A DNA stretch of 64,000 bases from Salinilacustrithrix flava (GTDB lineage: Bacteria; Actinomycetota; Acidimicrobiia; Acidimicrobiales; Salinilacustritrichaceae): NCBI RefSeq assembly GCF_041228405.1, contig NZ_CP133888.1, positions 2,852,001-2,916,000 on the forward strand, given 5' to 3'. The position numbers were made by a program, and so were the translations under genes. Of the stretch, positions 9,138-16,454 are shown piece after piece (positions within the stretch are counted from its first letter, which is position 1; each line of letters starts with the position of its first letter). The notes beneath the pieces were generated by a model, which searched no databases, had not been told where the DNA came from, and worked only from the letters and a program-made list of their open reading frames with translations.

Positions 9138-9187
9138 TGGCCGGGCCGGGTCATCCAGGCGACGGTCGTGCTCCGAAGAAGGGGACG

Positions 9188-9766
9188 ATGACGATCGAGC
9201 AGCTCCAGGAAGCCGGTGACGCCGCCCTCGTCGTGTCCATCGGCCGCTACCACGAGGACGCCCTCGCCGAGGTGTACCGACGGCACGCCGGTGCCGTGTT
9301 CGCGCTGGCGCGCCGCCTGCTCGCCGACCGGACGCTGGCCGAGGAGATCGTGCAGGAGGTCTTCCTGCGGCTGTGGAACAACCCCGATCGCTTCGATCCG
9401 GATCGGGGCTCGCTGCGTTCGTACCTGCTCGCCCAGTGCCACGGCCGCTCGGTCGACCTCATCCGGTCCGAGTCGTCCCGCCGCCGTCGCGAGGAGAAGG
9501 AGCTCACCCTGGCCGCCGAGGCCGGCTACGACCTCGAGCACGAGGTCTGGGACATGGCGGTTGCTGACCGGGTGAAGAACACGCTGCAATCGCTGCCCGA
9601 GGGTGAGCGGGAGGCGATCCTGCTCGCGTACTTCGGTGGCCACACGTACCGGGAGGTCGCCGACCTGCTCGGGACGCCAGAAGGCACGGTGAAGAGCCGG
9701 ATCCGCTCCGGGTTGAAGAAGATGCGCGGCGAGCTCGCCGGCATCGGGATCGGTGGTGGAGCATGA
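9188..9766 (+). CDS. ECF-type RNA polymerase sigma factor (SigK-like)
   Basis: A 192-residue group 4 sigma factor with region 2 (ALAEVYRRHAGAVFALARRL to VFLRLWNNPDRFDP) and region 4 (LPEGEREAILLAYFGGHTYR, then EGTVKSRIRSGLKKM). The ATG at 9188 is chosen because AAGAAGGGG sits 5 nt before it; an ATG at 9137, overlapping the methyltransferase stop, would add 17 residues. The stop overlaps the next gene as ATGA. That gene encodes an RskA-type anti-sigma factor, so this is probably a sigma factor controlled by that partner. Confidence 0.9.
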   Translation: MTIEQLQEAGDAALVVSIGRYHEDALAEVYRRHAGAVFALARRLLADRTLAEEIVQEVFLRLWNNPDRFDPDRGSLRSYLLAQCHGRSVDLIRSESSRRRREEKELTLAAEAGYDLEHEVWDMAVADRVKNTLQSLPEGEREAILLAYFGGHTYREVADLLGTPEGTVKSRIRSGLKKMRGELAGIGIGGGA

Positions 9767-10527
9767 ACGAACACGACGAGATCGCCGACCTGCTCGGTGC
9801 GTACGCTCTCGACGCCGTGGACCCCGACGAGGCCACCGCGGTCGAGGCCCACCTCGCGGTCTGCCCCCGCTGCGCGGCCGAGGTGGCCGAGCACCGCGAG
9901 GTGGCCGCGATGCTCGCGCACTCCGGCGCGCCGGCCCCCGAGGGCCTGTGGACCCGGATCTCGGCGAGCCTCGAAGAGGCGCCCCCGGAGATGGACCTCC
10001 AGCTGACGCGCCCCGGTCCCGCCCGGGACGACGTCGTCGACCTCGCCGAGCGCCGCCAGCGTCGCAACGTGCCGCGCTGGTTGCCCGGGGCTGCGGTCGC
10101 GGCCGCCCTGGTCGTGGTCGCCCTCGTCGCCGGGTTGGTCATCGGCGGCGGTGACGCCGAACGGGACCCGGATGTCCAGATCGCACTGACTGACGTCGCC
10201 CGCGACGTCATGAACGACCCCGATGCCACCCGCGTGGTGCTCCGCTCGCCGGACGGCGGTGAGCTGGAGGCGCCCGCTGCCATCGACCGGGACGGCGCCG
10301 GCTACCTGATGGGCAACACGCTCCCTGCGCTGGACGACTCCGAGACGTACCAGCTCTGGGGCATCCAGGGTGACCTGGTCGTGTCCCTCGGCGTGCTCGG
10401 CCCCTCACCGGAGGTCGTGGCCTTCCGCGCCGACCCGGCGCTGGACGCCCTGGCCATCACCCGGGAGGCGGCGCCCGGCGTGGTCTCCTCGGCCAACCCG
10501 GCCTACCTGGTCGGCGAGGTCAGCTGA
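9763..10527 (+). CDS. RskA-type zinc-binding anti-sigma factor
   Basis: A 254-residue membrane regulator. The N-terminal cytoplasmic domain carries the ZAS zinc motif HLAVCPRCAAEV (His-x3-Cys-x2-Cys, residues 28-35). One transmembrane helix follows at about residues 106-128 (WLPGAAVAAALVVVALVAGL), then an extracellular RskA-like domain with TYQLWGIQGD and similar beta segments. It presumably holds the adjacent ECF sigma factor until a signal triggers proteolysis. The ATG overlaps the sigma gene stop. Confidence 0.9.
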   Translation: MNEHDEIADLLGAYALDAVDPDEATAVEAHLAVCPRCAAEVAEHREVAAMLAHSGAPAPEGLWTRISASLEEAPPEMDLQLTRPGPARDDVVDLAERRQRRNVPRWLPGAAVAAALVVVALVAGLVIGGGDAERDPDVQIALTDVARDVMNDPDATRVVLRSPDGGELEAPAAIDRDGAGYLMGNTLPALDDSETYQLWGIQGDLVVSLGVLGPSPEVVAFRADPALDALAITREAAPGVVSSANPAYLVGEVS

Positions 10528-10548
10528 GGCGAGCCGGCATCGTCGGGG

Positions 10549-10736
10549 TCACTCGTCGATGTCGGTCCCGCTCGGCGGGAACACGGTCAGCTCGTCCAGC
10601 AGCTCGCCGGGATCGTCCGACCAGTCCATCGCCGCCAGCTGGGCCGGGCCAGCTCGGCCGGTTCGAGCGGGCGCACCAGATCGTCGATGCGCTGGCGGGC
10701 GGCGAGGTAGATCGTCGCGATCTCCGGGGTGGCCAT
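10549..10736 (-). pseudogene. Frameshifted small gene fragment
   Basis: Two overlapping frames look like parts of one protein. One begins MATPEIATIYLAARQRIDDL and keeps strong GC3 codon bias until about 10640. The other takes over with QLAAMDWSDDPGELLDELTV and ends FPPSGTDIDE at the stop 10549-10551. The first part resembles the start of DinB/maleylpyruvate-isomerase-like proteins but is far too short for one. It may be a decayed gene, a sequencing error in a small gene of about 60 residues, or chance. It is convergent with the anti-sigma gene. Confidence 0.35.
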
Positions 10737-10796
10737 GGCCGCGCAGCATTGCACCGATGTGGTGCTGGCTGCGGGCACATCGGGAAGAGAGGGCCC

Positions 10797-10970
10797 ATGA
10801 CCAACCAGCTGACCGACGACCAGATCACCGCCTCCGGACCCACCGAGGACGACGACAACCTCGATGCCCCCGGTGAGCACACCAAGGACACCGGCGACGA
10901 GCCCACCGAGGACGACGAGAACCTCGACGCACCCGGTGAGGACTCCAAGGACACCGGCGACGAGGCCTGA
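10797..10970 (+). CDS. Small acidic protein with two 21-residue repeats
   Basis: A 57-residue protein with no recognised family. After a leader of about 14 residues come two near-identical 21-residue units, PTEDDDNLDAPGEHTK-DTGDE and PTEDDENLDAPGEDSK-DTGDE, then Ala. About a third of the residues are Asp or Glu. GAAGAGAGGG precedes the ATG. The next gene, 60 nt downstream, encodes a JmjC-type cupin, and the two frames are separated by a single stop codon. A leader plus repeated core beside a modifying enzyme resembles a RiPP precursor or a dedicated hydroxylation substrate, but this is inference. Confidence 0.7.
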   Translation: MTNQLTDDQITASGPTEDDDNLDAPGEHTKDTGDEPTEDDENLDAPGEDSKDTGDEA

Positions 10971-11030
10971 CCCATCCCCCCGCACGACGGGACGCCCACC
11001 GGTCGCCCTGCGCACCTCGCGCGGCGGCCG

Positions 11031-12137
11031 GTGCTGGCGCGCTGCGTGGGCGACGCAGAGCACTTCGCCCGACATCGTTGGGGGCGAGCGCCGCAGCTGC
11101 ACGCCACCGGCGACGACTTCGCTGACGTCTTGACCCTCGCCGAGGTCGACCGGCTGCTCTCGAGCACGGCCCGCCGACCGGAGGTCCGCGTCATGCGCTC
11201 GGGAGCACCGGTCGATGCCGCCTCCTGGTGCACCACCGTCCGCCTCGGCGGACGGCAGGTGCCCGACGTGGTGGACCCCGTCGCCATCGGCCGTGCCCTG
11301 GACGACGGCGCGACCGTGGTGCTGCAGTCCTTGCACCGCACGGTCCCTGCGGTCGGGCGCTTCGCATCGGCGCTCGAGGCCGAGGTCTCCCACCCGGTGC
11401 AGGTCAACGCCTACCTGACCCCGCCGGGCGCGGCCGGGCTCGCCCCGCACGCCGACGGCCACGACGTCATCGCCGTCCAGCTCCACGGCACGAAGGCCTG
11501 GAAGGTCGACGGCCTCGGCGATGTCGCCCTCCAGCCCGGCGATGCCCTGTACGTGCCCGCCGGCACCCGTCACGCCGCGGAGACCGCCGAGCGGTCCTCG
11601 TTGCACCTCACGATCGGCATCATCCGGATCACCTACCGCGCCGCCATCCAGCGCCACCTCGCCGGCACGACCGACCTCGACGCGCCGCTCCCGATCGGGT
11701 ACGCCGCCGACGCTGCCGACGTCGCCGAGCTGGCCGCCGGTCTGGCCGGCGCGATCGGGAGCGCCGCCACGGCGTTGTCCGATGCGGATCCGGCCGCGCT
11801 GGCCGACGTCGAGCACCGGCGCCGCCGGCCGCGCCTGCGCCACGAGGGCCACGTCGCGTCCGTGGTCGCGCTCGACGAGCTCGGGCCCGGGTCCTGCGTC
11901 CGACTGCGGACCGGTCCGCCGCCGACGTTGACCACCGACGACGATGGCCGTCTGCGCCTCGACGTGGGGGATCGGGTCCTGCACCTGCCCGCGGTCGCCC
12001 AGCCCGCGCTGGACGTCCTCCTCGAGGGCGGGGTGGTGGCGGTGGGCGACCTGCCGGACCTCGACGAGGCGAGCCGCCTGGTGCTCGCTCGCCGGCTGGT
12101 GCGCGAAGGGGTGCTCGTCCTCGATGCGAGCTGCTGA
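11031..12137 (+). CDS. JmjC-type cupin oxygenase (Cupin_4/ribosomal-oxygenase-like)
   Basis: A 368-residue protein. The N terminus LARCVGDAEHFARHRWGRAP is typical of JmjC-cupin enzymes. The Fe(II) triad is visible as HAD (in APHADGHDV) and the later His in VPAGTRHAAE, so a 2-oxoglutarate-dependent hydroxylase of protein side chains is likely, as in E. coli YcfD. The C-terminal third is helical, with a winged-helix-like end. The GTG at 11031 is the only start between the upstream stop codon and the domain, and it lacks a clear ribosome-binding sequence. Confidence 0.85.
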   Translation: MLARCVGDAEHFARHRWGRAPQLHATGDDFADVLTLAEVDRLLSSTARRPEVRVMRSGAPVDAASWCTTVRLGGRQVPDVVDPVAIGRALDDGATVVLQSLHRTVPAVGRFASALEAEVSHPVQVNAYLTPPGAAGLAPHADGHDVIAVQLHGTKAWKVDGLGDVALQPGDALYVPAGTRHAAETAERSSLHLTIGIIRITYRAAIQRHLAGTTDLDAPLPIGYAADAADVAELAAGLAGAIGSAATALSDADPAALADVEHRRRRPRLRHEGHVASVVALDELGPGSCVRLRTGPPPTLTTDDDGRLRLDVGDRVLHLPAVAQPALDVLLEGGVVAVGDLPDLDEASRLVLARRLVREGVLVLDASC

Positions 12138-12160
12138 CCGAGGCGTGCCCGGACGCGACA

Positions 12161-12185
12161 CGGGCCAGGGACGTGCCCTGGCCCG
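12161..12185 (+). terminator. Hairpin after the cupin gene
   Basis: A perfect 10-bp stem (CGGGCCAGGG / CCCTGGCCCG) with a 5-nt loop, 24 nt after the cupin stop and before convergent tRNA-Lys. No T-tract follows. Confidence 0.6.
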
Positions 12186-12194
12186 GCGCTTCCG

Positions 12195-12268
12195 TACCCC
12201 CCCTGGGACTCGAACCCAGAACCTGCGGATTAAGAGTCCGACGCTCTAACCAGTTGAGCTAGAGGGGC
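12195..12268 (-). tRNA. tRNA-Lys (anticodon CTT)
   Basis: Minus-strand cloverleaf with D arm GCTCAACTGGTTAGAGC, anticodon stem around CTCTTAA giving CTT, and T arm CTGGG-TTCGAGT-CCCAG. The acceptor stem ends in a G-T pair; discriminator A. Confidence 0.95.
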
Positions 12269-12331
12269 AGGTGGACCGCTCCCGGCCGGAGCCGGGGGCG
12301 TATGTGAGCGGACGAATCTCTCGCCGCGTGG

Positions 12332-12406
12332 GGTGACCGAGGGGACTTGAACCCCCGACCTCCAGGGCCACAACCTGGCGCTCTAACCGAACTGAGCTAC
12401 GGCCAC
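12332..12406 (-). tRNA. tRNA-His (anticodon GTG)
   Basis: Minus-strand cloverleaf with acceptor GTGGCCG/CGGTCAC, anticodon stem CCAGG-TTGTGGC-CCTGG giving GTG, and T loop TTCAAGT. A G precedes position 1 (12407), matching the extra 5' G of histidine tRNAs. Confidence 0.96.
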
Positions 12407-12487
12407 CAAGGAGCGGCGATCCTAGGCCGAAGCGACGTCGCCGACGAAACGAGGCCGGCCGCCATGGCCGGGTACCCTTCCGCCCCG

Positions 12488-12561
12488 GCCTCCGTAGCTC
12501 AACTGGAGAGAGCATCCGGTTTCTACCCGGACGGTTGCGGGTTCGACTCCTGCCGGGGGCA
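12488..12561 (+). tRNA. tRNA-Arg (anticodon TCT)
   Basis: Plus-strand cloverleaf with acceptor GCCTCCG/CGGGGGC, D arm GCTCAACTGGAGAGAGC, anticodon stem CCGG-TTTCTAC-CCGG giving TCT, and T arm GCGGG-TTCGACT-CCTGC. Discriminator A. Confidence 0.95.
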
Positions 12562-12584
12562 CGCAGACACCCGCTGGCGTCGGG

Positions 12585-13136
12585 TCAGGTGGTCCGGCGG
12601 CGCAGCGCGAGGCCGGCCAGTCCGACGAGCACGGCCGTCCCGACCGCCGAGGTGCCGCCGGTGTTCGCCAGGCCGTCCTCCAGATCGCTGGGGAGCTCGC
12701 GGTCGCGGTCGCCGTCGCCGGCGAGGCCGCTGCCGCCGCTGGCGCTCCCGCCGCTGGAACCTTCGTCGCTGCCGCTCCCGCCGCTGATGGATCCGCTCGG
12801 CTGCGTGGTCGTCGTGGCGTTCGACGTCTCGGGGTCCGACGGCGCGTCGGTGGTCGGCGTCGAGGTGGAGGAGGAGTCGGCGTCGGCAGCGGTGGTCGAG
12901 GTCGTCGTCCCGTCGCCGGTCGCGGGCTCGGTCTCGGTCTCGGTCGTCGTCTCGGAGCCGGTCTCGGTCTCGGTGTCGCTCGCCGTCTCGGTCTCGGTCT
13001 CGGTGAGGGCGGGCTGGGCCGTCTCGGTGTCGCCATCGTCGCCGCCCAGGTCGCCCGGTTGCACGATGGCGACGACGAGGCCCACGGAGCCCAGCAGCAG
13101 GGCGGCCGCCAGCAGGAGCTTGGGGAGGGGCTTCAC
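12585..13136 (-). CDS. Sortase-anchored surface protein with LANTG signal and Thr/Glu repeats
   Basis: A 183-residue exported protein. It has an N-terminal hydrophobic signal (LLLAAALLLGSVGLVVAIV, residues 7-25), a low-complexity middle with repeated TETETE/SDTETETGSETT and then Ser/Gly-rich runs, and a C-terminal sorting signal: LANTG, a hydrophobic helix (GTAVLVGLAGLAL) and RRR. LAxTG is the motif used by class E sortases of high-GC actinobacteria. No sortase gene is in the window. The start is GTG at 13136. The repeats are reiterated codons, not a CRISPR. Confidence 0.82.
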   Translation of the reverse strand: MKPLPKLLLAAALLLGSVGLVVAIVQPGDLGGDDGDTETAQPALTETETETASDTETETGSETTTETETEPATGDGTTTSTTAADADSSSTSTPTTDAPSDPETSNATTTTQPSGSISGGSGSDEGSSGGSASGGSGLAGDGDRDRELPSDLEDGLANTGGTSAVGTAVLVGLAGLALRRRTT

Positions 13137-13215
13137 GTCAGGGGTGGTCCTTCGGGGACGAGGTTCTCGGCGCCGGCGTGCTGCGGAGGGGTGGGTCCAC
13201 CGGCGGGCGGATTGG

Positions 13216-13286
13216 AGCGGGTGACGGGAATCGAACCCGCATGACCAGCTTGGAAGGCTGGGGCTCTGCCATTGAGCTACACCCGC
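13216..13286 (-). tRNA. tRNA-Gly (anticodon TCC)
   Basis: Minus-strand cloverleaf with acceptor GCGGGTG/CACCCGC, D arm GCTCAATGGCAGAGC, anticodon stem CCAGC-CTTCCAA-GCTGG giving TCC, and T arm GCGGG-TTCGATT-CCCGT. Discriminator T. Confidence 0.95.
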
Positions 13287-13301
13287 AGACGGGTGACGAC
13301 G

Positions 13302-14750
13302 CTAGCCGCGCGCCGGTCCGGTTCCGGAGTCCCGGGTCACCCCGGGGATCCCCGACAACCGGGGCAGCAGGGCCCGGGCCGAGCGGCACCGGCATGCCCC
13401 GCGCCACACGCCGGCGCAGTACGCGGCCTGGTCCAGGGCGTGCAAGAGCGTCCACCGCACCGGGTCGATGCCCGGGTCCGGACCGGCGGCCCGGCGGTCG
13501 AGCAGGGCAGGGACGACGGCGGCGGCCAGCGTGGCCCGCCGCATCCGGTGGCTGCGCAGCGAGCCGACCACGGCGAACGGCAACCACGCCCGCCAGACCG
13601 AGCGACCGAGCCAGGCCCCGGCCTGCAGCGTGCCGCCGCCGGCGAGGCGGAGGGAGGTGCGGACGGGGCGGTCGAGCCGGCCACGAAGCTTCGGTGCGAG
13701 CGCCAGCGACGAACCGATCGCGACCCCGGTGCCGGCGAGGGCCCCCGTGCGTCCGCCCAGCGCCGCCAGGACCCATGCGGCCAGGCTCCAGGCGTTCAGC
13801 TCGACCGGGGCGACCGATCCCGGGTGGCGCTGGTCGAGGGGGGCGGCCGCCGATCCGTACGCCCCCCGCTGGCGGACCAGGGCTCCCCAGTCGGCGCGGG
13901 GGCGGTGCTCGACCTCGGCGGCGGGCTCGTAGCGCACGGTCCAGCCCGACTCGACCGCCCGCCACACCAGGTCGACGTCCTCGCCGACCCGCATGCCGGG
14001 CTCGAATCCGTCCAGCTGCTCGAGCAGCTCGCGCCGGCAGACGACCGTCGCGGTCGGCACGTACGAGACGCGGCCGCGCGGGACGACCCGTGCTTCCCGG
14101 TCGCCGAGGTCGAGCGGGGAGCGGTGTCGCTCGTAGCGCTCCAGCAGCGAGGGTCCGGGCCGGCTGCGGACCCGGGGCGCGACGATGCCCACTGCGGGGT
14201 CGGCGAGGTGGGCCAGGAGGGGATCGAGCCAGCCGGGGCCCGGGACGACGTCGGCGTCGACGAAGGCCACGACCTCGCCGGACGACGCCCGCCAGCCGGT
14301 GTCGCGGGCCGCACCGGGCCCGAGGGAGCGGTCGTGGCGCAGCACGGTCGCTCGTCCGGCGACCGCGCCGGGCACGGCGGTCGGGTCGGCGGTGCCGTCG
14401 TCGACCACCACGACCTCGGTGCCCGCCGGAACCTGCAGCTCGTCGAGCAGCGCACCCAGCTCGACCGCGTGGTCGCGGACCGGCACGACCACCGAGACCG
14501 TGACCTCGGGGGTGCGTCCGGGGCGGGGGTGCACCATGCCGGCATCCAGGAGGCGCCGTGCCACCTGGGCGTCAGGACCGGTCGTCGGCACCGGGCCGCC
14601 GGCCAGGACCCGGTCCACGGCGTCGGCACCGGCCTCGCTGAAGCGCAGGAGCCGCATCGGCGCACCGCCGAGGAGGGATCGGCCATCGGCGCTGCGACGG
14701 GTCTCGGCGTCCAGGGCGAGCGCGATATGTTCGGGGAACCCCTCGGCCAC
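13302..14750 (-). CDS. mftF: Mycofactocin biosynthesis glycosyltransferase MftF
   Basis: A 482-residue family 2 glycosyltransferase that adds glucose units to the mycofactocin redox cofactor. After an MftF-type N-terminal region it has the GT-A core: VSVVVPVRDHAVELGALLDE, VVVVDDGTADPT, the DxD-like FVDADVVPGPGW, and VGEDVDLVWRAVESGW. C-terminal hydrophobic segments probably contact the membrane. The GTG start lies 3 nt after GAGGAGGACC, and longer starts would run antisense through mftA. It is transcribed away from mftABC, unlike the mycobacterial order where mftF ends the operon. Confidence 0.92.
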   Translation of the reverse strand: MAEGFPEHIALALDAETRRSADGRSLLGGAPMRLLRFSEAGADAVDRVLAGGPVPTTGPDAQVARRLLDAGMVHPRPGRTPEVTVSVVVPVRDHAVELGALLDELQVPAGTEVVVVDDGTADPTAVPGAVAGRATVLRHDRSLGPGAARDTGWRASSGEVVAFVDADVVPGPGWLDPLLAHLADPAVGIVAPRVRSRPGPSLLERYERHRSPLDLGDREARVVPRGRVSYVPTATVVCRRELLEQLDGFEPGMRVGEDVDLVWRAVESGWTVRYEPAAEVEHRPRADWGALVRQRGAYGSAAAPLDQRHPGSVAPVELNAWSLAAWVLAALGGRTGALAGTGVAIGSSLALAPKLRGRLDRPVRTSLRLAGGGTLQAGAWLGRSVWRAWLPFAVVGSLRSHRMRRATLAAAVVPALLDRRAAGPDPGIDPVRWTLLHALDQAAYCAGVWRGACRCRSARALLPRLSGIPGVTRDSGTGPARG

Positions 14751-14814
14751 GGTCCTCCTCGAGCGACGGAGTGGCGAGGCTAGCCCTGCCCGCACGTTCC
14801 CCCAGAGGTGTCCG

Positions 14815-14946
14815 ATGACCGTCACCGAGCCCACCACCGAAGTCTCCACCGAGGTCGAGGACCAGGAGCAGGCCACCGAGGAGCTCGTCACCGACGACGT
14901 CCTGGTCGAGGAGATCTCCATCGACGGGATGTGCGGCGTCTACTAG
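14815..14946 (+). CDS. mftA: Mycofactocin precursor peptide MftA
   Basis: A 43-residue ribosomal precursor. Its C terminus IDGMCGVY is the invariant MftA ending; the final Val-Tyr pair becomes the cofactor core after decarboxylation and cross-linking by MftC and release by MftE. The leader is Glu/Thr-rich (TEVEDQEQATEELVTDDVLV), as in known MftA. An AGAGG ribosome-binding sequence precedes the ATG. It is followed after 18 nt by mftB and is divergent from mftF with 64 nt between the starts. Confidence 0.95.
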   Translation: MTVTEPTTEVSTEVEDQEQATEELVTDDVLVEEISIDGMCGVY

Positions 14947-14964
14947 GCGCCCGCCCTCGACGCG

Positions 14965-15249
14965 ATGGCGTTCGATCCCGCTGACCGCTACCGGCTCAGC
15001 CCCCGCGTGGGTCTGCGCCCCGAGCCCTTCGGCGCCCTCGCCTACCACTACGACACCCGTCGGCTGGTCTTCCTGAAGTCCAACGACCTCGTCGATCTGG
15101 TGCGCTCCCTCGAGTCCCACGCCAGCGCCGCTGACGCCATCGACGCCCTCGTCGACCCGACCACCGGCCGCCGATCCGCCTACGTGACCGCCCTCGCCTC
15201 GCTCTGCGAGTCCGGTGTGGTCGAACCCCTGCTGGAGCCCGCAGCATGA
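14965..15249 (+). CDS. mftB: Mycofactocin RiPP chaperone MftB
   Basis: A 94-residue PqqD-like recognition protein that binds the MftA leader and delivers it to MftC. The typical segments YRLSPRVGLRPEPFGALAYH, RRLVFLKSNDLVDLVRSLE and the C-terminal winged helix are present. The stop overlaps the mftC start as ATGA, which implies coupled synthesis of the complex. Confidence 0.93.
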   Translation: MAFDPADRYRLSPRVGLRPEPFGALAYHYDTRRLVFLKSNDLVDLVRSLESHASAADAIDALVDPTTGRRSAYVTALASLCESGVVEPLLEPAA

Positions 15250-16400
15250 GCACCATCCCGAAGACCCCGCCGCTGGTCGAGCAGCTCAAGGGCGGACTCG
15301 ACGCGCCCATCTGCCTCACCTGGGAGCTCACCTACGCCTGCAACCTGGCCTGCGTCCACTGCCTGTCGAGCTCCGGTCGCCGGGATCCCCAGGAGCTCAG
15401 CACGGCGGAGGCCAAGGACCTCATCGACCAGCTGGCCGCGCTGCAGGTCTTCTACGTCAACATCGGCGGCGGCGAGCCGATGCTGCGCAAGGACTTCTTC
15501 GAGATCGTCGAGCACTCCGTCAGCAACGGCGTCGGCGTGAAGTTCTCCACCAACGGCACCTACCTCGACCGGGCCGCCGCCGAGCGCCTCGTCGAGCTGC
15601 CCTACCTCGACGTCCAGATCAGCCTCGACGGCATGACCCCCGAGGTGAACGACGCCGTCCGCGGCGAGGGCTCCCACGCCAAGGCGATCGAGGCGATGGG
15701 CCACCTGCGCGACGTGGGCTTCGAGGACTTCAAGATCTCCATCGTCTGCACCCGCCACAACGTCGACCAGCTCGACGAGTTCAAGGCGCTCGCCGACGAC
15801 CACGGCGCCCAGCTGCGCATCACACGCCTGCGCCCCTCGGGCCGCGGCGTGGACAGCTACCACGACCTGCGCCTCACCAACGCCCAGCAGCGCCAGGTCT
15901 TCCACTGGATCCTCGACCACCCCGACGTGCTCACCGGTGACTCGTTCTTCCACCTGAACGCGCTGACCACCGAGACCGGGGGGCCGAACCTGCCCGGCCT
16001 GAACATGTGCGGCGCCGGCCGGGTCGTGTGCCTCATCGACCCCATCGGCGACGTCTACGCCTGCCCGTTCGTCATCCACGACGAGTTCCTGGCCGGCAAC
16101 GTCCGCGACGGCGGCGGCTTCGCCCACGTCTGGCAGGAGTCGTCGCTGTTCACCGAGCTGCGCGAGCCCACCAGCGCCGGCGCCTGCGCCTCCTGCGGGT
16201 CCTACGACGCGTGCCAGGGCGGCTGCATGGCCACCAAGTTCTTCACCGGCCTGCCGCTCGACGGCCCGGACCCGGACTGCATCCACGGCCACGCCGACGA
16301 GGCCCTGGCCGGCATCGCGGCCGGTTCGGCCCCACGTCCCTCGCAGGACCACAGCCGGCCGGGCGCCGCCGTGCCCGTCGCCCTCACCCGCAAGTCGTAG
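15246..16400 (+). CDS. mftC: Mycofactocin radical SAM maturase MftC
   Basis: A 384-residue radical SAM/SPASM enzyme that decarboxylates the C-terminal Tyr of MftA and then cyclises the Val-Tyr pair. The radical SAM cluster is Cys32-x3-Cys36-x2-Cys39 in CNLACVHC. The SPASM domain near the C terminus holds further cysteines in MCGAGRVVC, YACPF, GACASCGSYDACQGGC and DPDC. Length matches the family. It ends 2 nt before a palindromic repeat and is convergent with mftD. Confidence 0.96.
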   Translation: MSTIPKTPPLVEQLKGGLDAPICLTWELTYACNLACVHCLSSSGRRDPQELSTAEAKDLIDQLAALQVFYVNIGGGEPMLRKDFFEIVEHSVSNGVGVKFSTNGTYLDRAAAERLVELPYLDVQISLDGMTPEVNDAVRGEGSHAKAIEAMGHLRDVGFEDFKISIVCTRHNVDQLDEFKALADDHGAQLRITRLRPSGRGVDSYHDLRLTNAQQRQVFHWILDHPDVLTGDSFFHLNALTTETGGPNLPGLNMCGAGRVVCLIDPIGDVYACPFVIHDEFLAGNVRDGGGFAHVWQESSLFTELREPTSAGACASCGSYDACQGGCMATKFFTGLPLDGPDPDCIHGHADEALAGIAAGSAPRPSQDHSRPGAAVPVALTRKS

Positions 16401-16402
16401 CG

Positions 16403-16449
16403 AACTGGCAGCGGTGACGGAACGCCATGCGTTCCGTGGTCGCTGCCAG
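16403..16449. repeat. Dispersed palindromic element, copy 1
   Basis: A 47-nt near-perfect double stem between the convergent ends of mftC and mftD. The outer arms are CTGGCAGCG / CGCTGCCAG and the inner arms ACGGAACGC / GCGTTCCGT, separated by small internal loops (GTG and GGT). Copies 2 (28182) and 3 (45780) share the outer arm and the CGGAAC/GTTCCG inner arm. It may also end transcription from both sides. Confidence 0.85.
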
Positions 16450-16454
16450 ATCCC

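Noticed and set aside
10797..10970. Acidic repeat peptide as a graspetide precursor
   Set aside because: Thr/Asp/Glu/Lys-rich repeats are suggestive, but there is no ATP-grasp ligase gene nearby; only a JmjC-type cupin is adjacent.
10587..12161. A 524-codon open frame antisense to the cupin gene
   Set aside because: It is a shadow frame typical of high-GC DNA; the protein is low-complexity and the plus-strand frame encodes a clear cupin domain.
12880..13035. Regular short repeats resembling a CRISPR or satellite
   Set aside because: The repeats are codons for Thr-Glu within a protein with a signal peptide and a LANTG tail; there are no uniform spacers.
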